Assembly (NCBI RefSeq): GCF_900005765.1
Contig: NC_041687.1
Span: 372,001-436,000 of the forward strand
Length of the DNA stretch: 64,000 nt
Origin: Plasmodium relictum
Lineage: Eukaryota; Apicomplexa; Aconoidasida; Haemosporida; Plasmodiidae
Reading direction: 5' to 3'
Of the stretch, positions 21,801-37,407 are shown piece after piece. The position numbers and the translations under genes are program-made. The number at the start of each line of letters is the position of its first letter. The first letter of the stretch is position 1. The notes beneath the pieces are model-generated. The model was not told the origin of the DNA. It did no database searches and saw only the letters and a program-made list of their open reading frames with translations.

Positions 21801-23654
21801 TTAGTAATCCATTTCTGACACTGGTTTATAATTATAAAAATAATTTGATATATGAACATTTTTATTTTTTTTATGGTACCAATTTATGTAAGGCAAATTC
21901 CATCCTTCAATTTCATCATCAAAATTTCTTCTATCACGCAAAGCATAGTATCTACACATCCTTATATATTCAAATCTAGTTTTTCTAGCTTTCATTCTAG
22001 AAAATTGATAGTAATGTATTTTTGCTATTTTATAATTCATTGATTTAATTATATTAATATGTAATAATTTTTCAATAGTTAAATCAATGGTTTTTACATA
22101 ATAATGATGGTATGAAAAACATAACCATACTAATTTTTTATCTTTTTCTAAAATATCAAATATTATTCCTCCTTTATATACATTTTTAATATGAGGAATG
22201 CGAAGTTTTTTTAAATGCCACGATAACTTTTCAACAAAATTTCTTTCATTAATTTTTTTTTCCTTTATATCCATAATATATACCTCTTTTAATTTTTTTT
22301 TTATATCTTTTGGTAAGACGTTATAAAAATTTCTTTTATTATATCTTAAATAACTCCTTATAACGCACAACATTTCATGCATTTTTTTCTCTTTTTTCAA
22401 AATACTTTCGTCACTTAACTTTTTACATAATATTATAAGTAATTTATGGATTATAAACCAATTTATGTAATCTTCACCCAAGGCAAAATAAGCATATAAT
22501 AATTTTGAACAACATAATGCTGATAAATTTATTTTTAATTTTATATCATCAACACTGTCAACATTATTTATATCAATTTCTAAGACTTCTTCATTTTGAT
22601 TTTTTAAGTTTTTGTTTTGTATATTTTCTATTAGACTGTTTGTAATTTTTTTTTTGTTATTTGTTTCTACTCCATTTTCACTTTCTAACTGATTTAAGAA
22701 TTTCTCTTCGATTTGTTCTATTCTTTTTTCTTTATTACATTGTGAGATTTTTTTCTTATTATCCACATAAAACATATGAGTATGAATTTTATTAATTAAA
22801 GAAACATCCATTCTTGATAATAAAGATAAATAAAAAAAGGAGTTCACTATAACATCTGAATTTAAATTAGAAGAATTTTTTATATAATCTATAATTGTAT
22901 TAACTAGTAAATGATTTTTATACTTCTGATTATAAAGTGTCTTTAAAATAAGTAAAAGTTCATCATCATTTATATTTTCCATTCTTGATGTTATATAATA
23001 ATTATTTAATAAATCAAAAAGAATAGAAAATAATTCGTCATTCATAGCTTTTATATAATTATATACTTCAAAAATTGTAAAAATTAAATGTTTATTTTTG
23101 TAATCAGAATTTAATTTTTTTAATAACTTCGTTAAATTTTCACTTAATAAAGATATTATATTAAAATCACGAACATTTTTATAGTAAAAAGTCATTATAT
23201 ATATTAATATATTTTTAATTTCTTCCTCTGTTTCATAAATATTTTTATTTTTACAATCCTCTGCTCTGTTTAATTCCTCATTATTCATGAACTTCAAATA
23301 ATTATGTAAATAACTATCCATTTTATTTGTCTTTAAATATTTATTTATTACATTATATAGACTTTTTTCGCATTTAAAGAAATTACTCCATCTATTACTT
23401 ATTTCATAAATATTTTTCTCATTAGTTTTTTTTATATTTAAATCAATTAAATCAGAGTTAATATCATATTCGTTTTTTATATGCTTAATTATTTCTTCAT
23501 TACTACAACATTTCTTTATTTGATTTGAAATCCCATAATTCTTTTTAATTACCCTACATATATTTACATTTTCCAAATATTTATTATAAATTAAAATTCT
23601 ATTATTTAGTTTTAACCAATTTTTTAGTATATTATTTCTATATAAAAGTAGCAT
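21801..23654 (-). CDS. RAP-domain-like protein, probably organellar
   Basis: Single exon, 617 residues. The C-terminal part (about 495-565) has the general layout of a RAP domain: a short hydrophobic FDILEKDKKLVWLCFSY, then a helix, then NYKIAKIHYYQFSRMK and an ending rich in Arg and aromatics. Upstream, the protein is a series of short helices (about 140-300) like the helical-repeat regions that precede RAP domains. RAP proteins are expanded in apicomplexans, and those studied act on mitochondrial or plastid RNA or ribosomes. The N-terminus, MLLLYRNNILKNWLKLNNR, is basic and hydrophobic, consistent with a mitochondrial presequence (inference). A Trp/Tyr-rich tail of about 50 residues follows the RAP-like part. 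The match is by pattern only; it could be a Plasmodium protein of unknown fold. Confidence 0.5.
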   Translation of the reverse strand: MLLLYRNNILKNWLKLNNRILIYNKYLENVNICRVIKKNYGISNQIKKCCSNEEIIKHIKNEYDINSDLIDLNIKKTNEKNIYEISNRWSNFFKCEKSLYNVINKYLKTNKMDSYLHNYLKFMNNEELNRAEDCKNKNIYETEEEIKNILIYIMTFYYKNVRDFNIISLLSENLTKLLKKLNSDYKNKHLIFTIFEVYNYIKAMNDELFSILFDLLNNYYITSRMENINDDELLLILKTLYNQKYKNHLLVNTIIDYIKNSSNLNSDVIVNSFFYLSLLSRMDVSLINKIHTHMFYVDNKKKISQCNKEKRIEQIEEKFLNQLESENGVETNNKKKITNSLIENIQNKNLKNQNEEVLEIDINNVDSVDDIKLKINLSALCCSKLLYAYFALGEDYINWFIIHKLLIILCKKLSDESILKKEKKMHEMLCVIRSYLRYNKRNFYNVLPKDIKKKLKEVYIMDIKEKKINERNFVEKLSWHLKKLRIPHIKNVYKGGIIFDILEKDKKLVWLCFSYHHYYVKTIDLTIEKLLHINIIKSMNYKIAKIHYYQFSRMKARKTRFEYIRMCRYYALRDRRNFDDEIEGWNLPYINWYHKKNKNVHISNYFYNYKPVSEMDY

Positions 23655-24185
23655 TGTGTATTACTATTTAAAATACATTTTTTTTTTTTTTATATATATG
23701 CTTACTAAAAAAAAAAAAGAAAATTCACTTTTTTAATTACATCTTATTTTATTGATATATTCATATTTTTTACTTTGTATTTTCTTTTTGATTATAGATA
23801 TATTTTTATTTATGTTAATTTTTGTAAATTAATTTTTTTTAGCATACATTATTTTTCTCTTTTTTTTTTTTTTTACTATATCCTTTAATCTTTTTTTTTT
23901 TTTTTTTTTAGAGAATCTTTTATATATGTTACATTTTTTCAAATAAATACTTGAATATTTCTTCCTATTATTGTTTATATTAAATTATATACATAATTCA
24001 TATTTTTTATTTTTATTGTATTCAGCTTTACTAGAAATAAAAAGAGAGAGAAAAAAAAAAAAACTTAAAATTTATATAAAAATATATATCTAAATACATA
24101 ATATATATATATATGCATGTTTATATTTTTTTATGTATGAGTAAAATATAAAAATTTTAAATGAAAATTGAGAAAATAAGCAAAG
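23655..24185. other. Divergent intergenic region, 530 bp
   Basis: Short shared upstream region of the RAP-like gene (minus) and the 330-residue gene (plus), with T-tracts at about 23865-23910. No other feature was seen. Confidence 0.6.
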
Positions 24186-25178
24186 ATGAAATTGCATAAG
24201 AATAATAGCAACAATAATAGTAAAAGTATCAATTTGAAAAAAGAGTTACATAATACTTTAGTTGTAATAGGATTTATTATAGAAACGATACTAAATGATA
24301 ATAATATATTAGAATGCGTGAATATAAATGATATTTATAAAACATTATATGATATATTTAAAAGTAGATATGTGTGCATATTAAATAATTATGATTCAAG
24401 TAAAGAGAAAGATAATAACAATCAAGATGAGGAAAATTTATTAAATGAGGAAATTAAATTAAAATTTACAGAAATATTTTTTGAGAAAAAAAAAAAAGAG
24501 AGAGAACTTATTACTATTAAAAATTTAAGTTGTATTAAATATGCAATTGCAGGATGTATCTATTTGCATGGAAAAATATCAAATAAAAATATTTCATTAA
24601 GAAATATTTTAAATACAATTGATTATAATATATTTTTATTAAATAGCAATATATATACAAAATTTGGCATATCTAAAAGTGATATCAAAGAAATAACTTT
24701 TAGCATAAATCAATTCAAACCAATTATTAAAGAAAATATTTATCACGAAAAAGAAGAAAGTTTAAAGATGGAAAGAATTTGTTTATATTCTTCACAATTT
24801 AAATTATCTAACAATATATCAAGATATTCTTTATTGTATGAATTAATGTTTATCACGAGATCACCTTTTATAATAAATAAATTTCTTTTTTCAGTTTTTA
24901 ATGACGTTATTTGTATACCAAATATAAGTGATAAATACAACGATGTTGTTATTGTCATATCTTGCATTTTATTTGTTAATCATTTTTTTTATCATATTAA
25001 TCAGAAATATAAAATAAATTCTCAATTTTTTTGTTTTATTAAAAAAATCTACTTATATCAAGTTGAAAAAATTATAAACATATTTCTACTTTTAAATCCA
25101 ACTAATCATATATTGGAAATTAAAAATATTATTTCTCTTACCAAAAAAATTATATATTTATATTCTATTAAATATTAA
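24186..25178 (+). CDS. Conserved-looking protein of unknown function (330 aa)
   Basis: Single exon; I do not recognise the family. After an Asn/Ser/Lys-rich start, the protein is mostly predicted alpha-helix with little low-complexity sequence, apart from an acidic/Asn stretch (about 75-95) and a Lys run (about 101-108). The second half has several hydrophobic helices, such as YNDVVIVISCILFVNHFF, that are amphipathic more than clearly membrane-spanning. The low share of Asn repeats and the presence of Cys and varied residues argue that it is a real, folded protein. An all-helical fold of the cyclin or HEAT kind would fit, but no motif supports a specific call. It is flanked by a divergent RAP-like gene and a downstream Asn-rich gene on the same strand. 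Confidence 0.7.
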   Translation: MKLHKNNSNNNSKSINLKKELHNTLVVIGFIIETILNDNNILECVNINDIYKTLYDIFKSRYVCILNNYDSSKEKDNNNQDEENLLNEEIKLKFTEIFFEKKKKERELITIKNLSCIKYAIAGCIYLHGKISNKNISLRNILNTIDYNIFLLNSNIYTKFGISKSDIKEITFSINQFKPIIKENIYHEKEESLKMERICLYSSQFKLSNNISRYSLLYELMFITRSPFIINKFLFSVFNDVICIPNISDKYNDVVIVISCILFVNHFFYHINQKYKINSQFFCFIKKIYLYQVEKIINIFLLLNPTNHILEIKNIISLTKKIIYLYSIKY

Positions 25179-26463
25179 AACATATTTAAAATTCAAAAAA
25201 AAGGAGAAAATATATGTATAAATGTTTATATCTCTTGTATATTATTTATTTTATATATATATTTTTTTTTTTAGTTTGTTATATATAGTTTACATATATA
25301 GGTATATATATAAAGGGAATATATAAACTCTTGTAATGTATATATATATTAATTATTTTGTTTTTCTGATTCATTTTATTACTTTTAGTAAATATATATT
25401 ACTAATGTATAAAGAAATAGTTTTATTTTTTTATTTAAATAGAATCTTATAAAGCTTAAGAATAACATAGCATTTATACATCAAAAAATGTTTTTAATTT
25501 ACATATATATACGTATACATTTTTTTTTTTTTTGTTATAACTTTTTATTATATTATAGTTAAATAAGACATCGTTCTTATACATTTGATATCATACTTTT
25601 TTCCATTTTTTTTTTTTTATTTCATTTTATACTTCTAATATAATTTATCATATCATATTCATATTTTCCTAAACTATTTTTTTTTTTTTTTGTGAATAAA
25701 TTTTCTTTTATAAAACTCTGTATTTATTATTAAATATATATTTTATTAATATATATACATAAAGAAAGAAAATTAAAAGAAATTGAAATATATGCACATT
25801 GTTTTTACAAAAAATTATACATTTTATGTATCTTAGATATACGACTTTAATAATTTTTTTTTAATTTTTATTAGACTCTTAAAAAGTAATTTTTAAAAAA
25901 AAATATTTTTTATTCCAATAAAAGAACTTATAATTTAATTGAAAATTTATATATATATATATATATATATATTCATAATATTTTATTATTATTAGAAGTT
26001 TTATTTATTATTGCTTAATTTTTTTAACTAGTTTCTGTTTTTAATATATATATATATTTTTACAAATAACTTGTCTAAATTTTTAAATATGTTATTTATA
26101 AAAACTTTTAGTTGATACTATTATAGTTCCAATTGTTAGTTTTTAAATAAATATATATAAAATATACATATATATACAAATTATTTTATATATTTTTTTA
26201 TGTAGAAATCATTATGAATTAATATGAACAAATATATATATATATATAAATGATAGAAAAAACTCAGAATAAAAATAAATATATAAAGAGTTCTAAATGA
26301 AAAAAAAAAAAAAAAACATAAGTGGTGCTTAAAGATAGGTGTAGGTGTGTTTATGTAAAATTAAAATCTATAATTAACAAAAATAATTATTAATAGTATT
26401 ATATTAATATCTTTATACAAATTATAATATTCATATTTCTATGTATATGTCATTTTATTAAAT
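25179..26463. other. Intergenic region, no gene seen
   Basis: About 1.3 kb of AT-rich DNA with several TA runs (25949-25972, and near 26234) and poly-T tracts. Nothing coding or RNA-like was recognised. Confidence 0.6.
25949..25972. repeat. (AT)n microsatellite, 24 bp
   Basis: Alternating AT run in the spacer before the Asn-rich 376-residue gene. Confidence 0.9.
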
Positions 26464-27594
26464 ATGAATAAACTACATTATATTGAAAATGACACAGTTA
26501 AAGATTATGAAAAATCAAGTTTTTCAAAAGATGAATATAATATAAGTGAAGATTCGGATAAAGAAATAATGGTTATAAATAGAATGCTAAAATCAAAAAT
26601 ATTTTTTCAGTCTAATAATAATAATAATAATATGAATAGGAAAATAATTAAAAAGAGTACAAGTATATGTAATACAAAAGAAAAATTTGACAAAAATAAA
26701 CAAAATACATATAAATTAAGAAAATCATTAAATAATCAGTTTAAAAAAGTAGAAAACGAATTGTATAGAAACACTACTTTAAAATATGAGCAAAATAGTT
26801 TTAAAAAATTGGAAAAAATAAATTTTAAAAAAGTTACTGAAAATACTAAAAAAAAAAATAAAATAGAAAAAAATAGTGACTTAAATAAAAATGAATATAA
26901 AATAAAAGGAAATGAAAAAAGTGAAATTGATAAATGTGATAATTTATATATGGATACAGAACTAGTAAGCAAAATTGAAATTAACAATAAGTGTATGAAT
27001 CATAATAATGTAAAAAATAACATAACTAATAACTCCTTTGATAAAATGGAAGACAGAACAATTAAACAACATAATAATTGTAATAATAATGAAAAGGAAA
27101 TAGGTGAAAATATATATAAAATCAATCAGAATAATAATTTTAATTATTCTTACTCATATGATATAACAAAAAAAAACTTAGAGAATAACTATATGGGAAA
27201 AAATGAAGAAAATAATGTGGAAAACTCTTCAGATAAAAATATAGAACAAAATATTAATTGCTGCATAGAAGGTAATATTGAAGAAAAGTATTATCATTTG
27301 AATAATAGTAACATTTATGAATCAAATAAAAATACATGTTTACAAAATAAAAATGAAAATATTTTAATAAATGAAGTAGATTCCTCTATGATTAAATATG
27401 ACGAATTTGAATTAGAAGAAATAAATAAAGAATTAGAAGGGATTATTGAAGAAGAAAATAACATACAAGAACAAATTATTCATTTAACCAATAAAGAGCT
27501 AGATATAGCTATACAAATAAGAAAAATAAAACATAATCAAATTTTCATGGAAAAAGAAAATGAAAAAAAAGAATATGAACAATGCATAGAATAA
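26464..27594 (+). CDS. Asn/Lys-rich protein of unknown function with C-terminal coiled coil (376 aa)
   Basis: Single exon; not recognised. Most of the protein is Asn-, Lys- and Glu-rich and probably disordered, with short Asn runs (about 52-56 and 194-210). The last 60 residues are different: a continuous Glu/Leu/Ile heptad-like helix (DEFELEEINKELEGIIEEEN and on) predicted to form a coiled coil. There are no membrane segments and no signal peptide. The defined C-terminal helix and the long uninterrupted frame support a real gene. It could be a cytoskeletal or scaffold component, but that is a guess from the coiled coil only. Confidence 0.7.
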   Translation: MNKLHYIENDTVKDYEKSSFSKDEYNISEDSDKEIMVINRMLKSKIFFQSNNNNNNMNRKIIKKSTSICNTKEKFDKNKQNTYKLRKSLNNQFKKVENELYRNTTLKYEQNSFKKLEKINFKKVTENTKKKNKIEKNSDLNKNEYKIKGNEKSEIDKCDNLYMDTELVSKIEINNKCMNHNNVKNNITNNSFDKMEDRTIKQHNNCNNNEKEIGENIYKINQNNNFNYSYSYDITKKNLENNYMGKNEENNVENSSDKNIEQNINCCIEGNIEEKYYHLNNSNIYESNKNTCLQNKNENILINEVDSSMIKYDEFELEEINKELEGIIEEENNIQEQIIHLTNKELDIAIQIRKIKHNQIFMEKENEKKEYEQCIE

Positions 27595-27668
27595 AATAAT
27601 AATAATAATAAAAACATACTTCAAATTATAGATAACAATGAACAGATACCAAGATAAATACTATTAAA

Positions 27669-27700
<32 letters not shown>

Positions 27701-29240
27701 GTCTTTAGATAATCTTTGATTATTAATATATATATTCATATGTTTATCCATTGTATATGATTTAATAGGAATCTTCAAATGTTAAAATTATTTTAAAATA
27801 AAAAACAATGAAAAAAATAATTACAAAAGTAAAATGAATCTATGATAATAATATAATTGTTTGATATAAAACATGTATCACTGATAATAATTTTACTAAA
27901 TAGATAAAAATTACGATTACTTTATACATTAAGTTATGCAACAGACTTAAGCTACAGTTTCTCCTTTTTTTTTTTTAACTTTTTTTTTAGTGAAATTCTT
28001 TTAAAAAATGTTTTAAAATGTAAAGAAAAATAAGGTTTATTAAAAATACTTGTAAAAAAAAACATAATAAATTAGCTGAACAGTTTATTATACTGACCAT
28101 TTAAATTATGAATTTAACTTTATATAAAAACTTATATTTTAAAAATAAAATGAAGAATTTTTAAGTTCTATTGTATGCACTTATTTTTTTTAAAAAATCA
28201 TATTTATGTTAATGGATAAATAATTTCTCTATACTTTTTTTTTATTACTATTTTATACAAAGAACAAAAAAATAAATATTAACTAAAAATGTTAACTTGT
28301 ATATATATATATATATTATATTTGTTATGAATAATGAGATATAAAATATTAAAATTAGCACAATAAAAAATAAACTTTATAATTTTTTTTTCTTCTTTAT
28401 ATCCTAATTCTTCTATAAACTCCTCTATATATACATTTTGCCTTTTTCTTAGTTTTTATTTTATTTATTTTTTTTTAACAAAAAGGAAAAAGTTTGTTAT
28501 TCATAAGTAATGGAATGCAATTTAAATTTAATTTTTTTTTTCTTAAATAAATTTCCTAATTATTAAGTGCGAAATAAAAAAAAAATAATAAAATCTTTAT
28601 TCATCGTTATTTCATATTGTAATTAAATTTTTCACTTGTTTAAATATTTAAGTTTTAAAAAAATTAAATAAACAAAAATTTAAAAAAATGCGCATAGAAT
28701 TTTATTTATACTCCTAAATGAATGAATATAACTTATTATAAAGAAATATATAAAATAAAGATTGTAATTACATCAAATATTGTTAAAAATATGTATTTTT
28801 TTAAAATTTTTAAATAAAAATTTTGATTCACACATAGTTTATTAAAATAAATAAATTATGATGGAAAAATATAATGATATAACTATTAACTAGTTAAATT
28901 AAATATAAGAAAAAATTGAATTGCATATTTTTTTTTTTTTTTCTATTTATCTTCGCATTTTTTTTTTTTTTCAATTAATTATAAATAAAGAAATGAAATA
29001 GCTTGTATATATTTTAATAAATTATAAAAACAAAATTTTTTGTATATTAGTAGTTGTAAGACATAATTCAATTATTTTTAAGAAAATCATTTACATATCG
29101 AATAGTTTACATAATAAAAAATATTATGATAATGTAAAATATATTAGCAAAACTTTATATATACAAAGACGTAGCGCTTCAGGAAAATGAAAATCAAATA
29201 TACATATTTATAAATATGTAATTAAATCAAAAAAATTTGC

Positions 29241-29243
<3 letters not shown>

Positions 29244-29288
<45 letters not shown>
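29244..29288. repeat. (AT)n microsatellite, 45 bp
   Basis: The longest pure AT run found in the window, about 660 bp upstream of the CLK3 start codon. Confidence 0.95.
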
Positions 29289-29291
<3 letters not shown>

Positions 29292-29659
29292 CATAAATTT
29301 ATATTGTATTTTTTTTCTGTTTATATATATATATATATTTAAAGTATAAAAATGCAAATTACATTTTTAATAATATAAATATAAAATATAAAAAATGTGA
29401 GGTTAAAATTTATATTCTTTTTATTAACAAGTAATTTTAAAAAAAATTAGGATTGCTAAAAAAAATATACATATTTTTAAATATTTATATATATACAAGT
29501 AATAAAACGACATTCAGTTATTGATACATAATTAATTTTATTATTTTATAATTTTATATATACAAATCATTTATAATATAGTTCGTATATTCAGTTTGTC
29601 ATCTTTAGCTTATATATTAATATACATTATTTTATACTAATTTCTGTACTTATTTTTCC

Positions 29660-29662
29660 ATA

Positions 29663-29685
<23 letters not shown>
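29660..29685. repeat. (AT)n microsatellite, 26 bp
   Basis: Alternating AT run followed at once by a T-tract, about 260 bp upstream of CLK3. Confidence 0.9.
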
Positions 29686-29699
<14 letters not shown>

Positions 29700-29948
29700 A
29701 AACGAATTTGTATTAATATATATTTGTTTAAATAATTTTTTTTTTTATTTTTTTATAAAAGTGAGGTAATTAACATAGTCTATATTCTAAAATTTACTAC
29801 TAGCTAATAGAATGATTATTAAGTAAAACTAAATTTTAAATGAAATACAAGTAAATTTATTTGTATTTTTATGTATATTGAAAAATAAAAAAAATAAAAC
29901 ATTTTCTATTTTTATTTCATGTCAAGATGCTTTTGAATATATAAAATT

Positions 29949-33656
<3,708 letters not shown>

Positions 33657-33773
33657 AATGAAATTAAAAATTTTGAAATAATATAAAAATCCAGGAAACA
33701 ATTTTATGTTTTCAATGTTTTTTTTTTTTTTTTATAGAGGAAAGTATACATTTTTTTTTCTTTTTTTTTTTCT

Positions 33774-34310
33774 TTATTTTTTAAATTTAATATATCTTAA
33801 TTTTTTTGTTGAAAAAACTTGAATAACATCCGAAGGATCCCTATTTTCAAATGATATTTCATAAATAGTACTGAACAGTGGAAAATCTTTTTTTAAATTA
33901 TGATGTTCTAATACGCTATAAACCTCTTTAACTGTATGTATTCCCTAAGGTAAAAAAATTATATATTATATATAATTATCACTATTAAAAATAATTTTCA
34001 TAACTTAAAATATACATCAAAATAAAGAAGAATATTTTATTTTTTAAAAATTTTTAGTAAATTTTTTTTTTTTCTTTTAAAGTAAATACTTGGAGTTTTT
34101 GTCCATTTAATAACTCTTCTTCAATTTTCTTCCATGTTGTTTTCCCTTTTCTAGTTGCAAATTCTTTTGCACATTTTAAATTCCTTCCGCCAAGACAAGT
34201 TGTTATAAGATCAGCTAATCCACAACTATCTAAAAATGTTTCCTTTTAAAAATTAAGAAATAAAAAAAAAAAAAAATCCATATATATCAATTTACATTAT
34301 TATTCTTCTC

Positions 34311-34359
<49 letters not shown>

Positions 34360-36093
34360 ATGTACATAATTATTTTATTTTATTTTTTTTACATCTAAAA
34401 CATTTGGAAAAAATATTTTAGCAAATCTTTTCATTTCTTCTAATCCAATTCTTATTATAGCAGATTTTGTATTATAGCTGTTTGTTATCCCTTCACAAAA
34501 ACCTACACCCATAGCAACGACATTTTTTAAAGCACCACATATCTGCATTTTAAAAAAAATTAATAAGACTATAATTTTATTTAAAAAAGAAAAAAAAGTT
34601 AAAAAAAAAAAAAATACTTCTACTCCAGCTTTATCTTGTATGCAATTTATTTTAAAATAATTTGTATCAAATAAATGCTGCCATACTTCAACTGTTTCTT
34701 TATTTTCAAAACCTATTGTACTTTCACTAAAATGTTCTTCAGAAATTTCCTAATAATTTATTATGATAGATTTTATTCATATATTTATTCTCCATATTTA
34801 TTTTTAAAACAATTTAGCAAATATTTTTACATTAAGTTTATTTTTCATAAAATAAGAACGTAATAAAATTTTTATATAAAATTATTAGAATACATATATT
34901 ATCTCTCTCTCTCTCTATATATATATTATAAAACATATATAAATATAATAAAGAATATAAATATGTGTATAAAAACATCTGATAATTTACTTTAGCAATA
35001 TTAGACCCAGATAAAGCCGAACATTCAATATTTAATTCTTTTTGAATTATGTTTGATAATAATTCAGGTTTCCAATTATTTATTTTGATTCCTTTCATTA
35101 AACTTATTGCTTTTGCATCCTTTTTAAGATTATTATTTTTTTTTATTTCATTTAATACGTTCTATATATATACAAAAATATCAAGAAGAAAAATGAAAAA
35201 GTAAAATTGAGTATTTTATATTAAGAATACAATACATTATATCACAAATCATTTTAAAAAATTAAATATCTTTATATTAAAATTTGAACTTTTATTTTTA
35301 TTTAAAATTTTCTTAATTACATCTAAATATTGATGAGGTAAAACAAAAACTAGTAAGTCCGCTTCTTCTATTGCTTCATTTAAGTCGGAAACAGCTACGA
35401 TATTATCCGGTATTTTCATTCCTTTCATATATTTTACATTTTCTTTTTTTCTATTTATGATTTCACTTAATTTTTCATTGTCTATTACCTCTTCTTTAAC
35501 ATACATTTTAACCTAAGTTATTTTATTTTACATTTAAATAATATAAAATCTTTTATTTTTATTTTTTCTTATTATTTCTTTATATATAAATATATTTTGT
35601 TTGCCATTTTATTTCTTTTTTTTTTTTATTTTACAATTGGATAAAAATTTTTTAATTTTTTTGTATTTGCACCGATGATTTTAGAGATTACTGTTCCCCA
35701 ATTTCCACTTCCAACAATAGATACCTTACGAGAAAATAAAAGATATTTTATTTTATATATTTTTTTATTTTCTTTAAAAATATATAATATATTACTAAAA
35801 TATATGTTAATATAACTTGTATTTTTTACAAGATAACCACTTAGCTTGTTCTCTATACATAGATAGATATATACATAGAAAGAAAGATGGTTATATAGGT
35901 ATATAGAAAGATGGATACATAGATGTTTTTTATTTCCATTTTTTTTTTTTTTTACTTTCAAAGGTCTATTGTTTTTGGCATTTGCAATTAAAGAATTTTG
36001 ATTTAAGAAATTTATTTGGTTATTAGAAAAACATTTAATTAACTGAGACAAAAAAATTATATTATAAAAAAAATATTTTATTAACATTTCCAT
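33774..36093 (-). CDS. G3PDH: NAD-dependent glycerol-3-phosphate dehydrogenase, apicoplast-type, 8 exons
   Basis: Exons in coding order: 35956-36093, 35635-35724, 35321-35512, 34991-35161, 34618-34749, 34393-34542, 34090-34242 and 33774-33944; 398 residues, all introns GT/AG and between whole codons. It makes glycerol-3-phosphate from dihydroxyacetone phosphate for phospholipid synthesis. Motifs: dinucleotide loop [11 protein letters not shown] (47-57), [15 protein letters not shown] with Lys163, and [14 protein letters not shown] with catalytic Lys247. Exon 1 is a hydrophobic signal peptide ([20 protein letters not shown]) then an Asn/Lys-rich stretch, as in apicoplast proteins; my recollection is that the P. 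falciparum orthologue is the plastid enzyme. The exon 3 donor (after LPHQYLD) was chosen to match family length; the frame runs on 24 codons past it. Intron 1 is 231 nt, in frame and free of stops. Confidence 0.9.
34319..34356. repeat. (AT)n microsatellite inside a dehydrogenase intron
   Basis: Pure alternating AT run of 38 bp within the intron between exons 6 and 7 of the glycerol-3-phosphate dehydrogenase gene. Confidence 0.95.
34902..34916. repeat. (TC)n tract next to (AT)n, intronic
   Basis: A 15-base alternating TC run leading into an AT run, inside the intron between exons 4 and 5 of the dehydrogenase. On the coding strand it is a GA repeat. Simple repeats containing G or C are rare in this window. 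Confidence 0.9.
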
Positions 36094-37407
36094 AATTTTT
36101 TAATTAGTTATAAAAAGTTACAAAAAAAAATGTGTATAAATGTTTTTAATTTATAAAAAAAATTAATTCTTCCAGATAATCATCTATGTAAATATAAAAA
36201 CAATATTAACTTTATTTTAAAATAAATTATTTCATTTTTTTTCCGTTTTTTTTTTTTTATATATATAGAGGTAATTATCGAAAATAAGAGTATTCAAATA
36301 AGAAGTGCAAAGTATCCTTTTTTTTTTATTTTTTATTCGAATAAATCTCATTTTATCTTTAAATGCACATTAAAATATTCTTTTTAAATTTCTGCTCACT
36401 ATTATTATTTGTATTCTTTCTTTTTTTTTAAAAAAAAAAGTAATAATTTATTAGAAAAATTACAATTTCTTTTACCTGAATCATATTTATCTTATTTTAT
36501 TTTTTTGTTATTTTTATGAATAAATAAACAAAAAAAAAAAGAAAAATAAGAAAAACACAATTTCGCATTTTCATACAGGAGAATATTTTTAAAAATTTAT
36601 AAATAGAAACTTGGTATTTAAATAAAAATATTGAAATCACAATTTTTTTGAGGTACTTTTTTTTTCGGCTTTATTTTTTTATTTTTTTTTTTTTTTTGTT
36701 AAATATATTTATTTTAAAATTAATAAAATTATTCTATATAAAATATTATTTTTGATATTTTTTTTTATGTAAAATTATAATATTCAGAACATTCTATCAA
36801 ATTTAAAAGACAAATCTCAAATGTAATAAAAATACTCTATTCGTTTTTTGTTTTTCTTTTACTTTGTTTATTATCTAAAATATATCTGTGTATATATGAA
36901 AGTATATTTTCGTATCACTCTTTTATTTTATTCTTTTTTTTTTATATTACTATGCTTACAATCACATTATTAGTTGGTTACAGTTTTGTTATGCTTTATT
37001 TTATTATTTTTTTTTTTGTTAGTATAATTTTAGTAACAAATTTTTTATTTAGATCATATTAAATTATATTTGTATTATCTCAATTTTTTAAGATAAAACT
37101 ATCTTTCTGATTATTTAAAAAAAAAAAAAACGAGATTCACAATTTTTCTCTTTTTCTCTTTTTGTTGATATGTCTTTAAATTTTACATGTTAATAATTTT
37201 AATAACATTTTACACAAATTTTTAATTTAAAATTTTTATTTTTTAAAAATTAATTTGAATAACTCCATTTTTTTTAGTATAAGTAAAAAGAATAACACTA
37301 AATAATAGTAATGAATATGTAAAAAAATATAAATAAAAACTTAATAGTTCAAAAATTATTTTCATTTATTAAAAAGATAATGTAATAAAATAAATAAAGC
37401 TCTTTTT
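36094..37407. other. Divergent intergenic region, 1.3 kb
   Basis: Between the starts of the dehydrogenase (minus) and the filamin-repeat protein (plus). AT-rich, with T-tracts near 36250, 36330, 36685 and 37010. No other signal was recognised. Confidence 0.6.

Larger units (their letters stand above)
27595..29948. other. Intergenic region upstream of CLK3, 2.35 kb
   Basis: AT-rich spacer between two plus-strand genes, containing two long TA tracts (29244 and 29660) and many T-tracts. A slightly less AT-rich patch near 27900-27965 and another near 29165-29190 were inspected for RNA genes; neither folds into anything I can support by eye. It probably includes the CLK3 promoter and a long 5' UTR. 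Confidence 0.55.

Noticed and set aside
27840-27884. C/D snoRNA-like pattern (ctatgataa ... ctga)
   Set aside because: The C box is imperfect, the two boxes are only about 40 nt apart and no terminal stem is present; likely chance.
34838-34990. Hydrophobic C-terminal continuation of dehydrogenase exon 4 (Tyr/Leu-rich)
   Set aside because: Read-through of an intron containing (TC)n and (AT)n repeats; the next exon joins in frame with family motifs.
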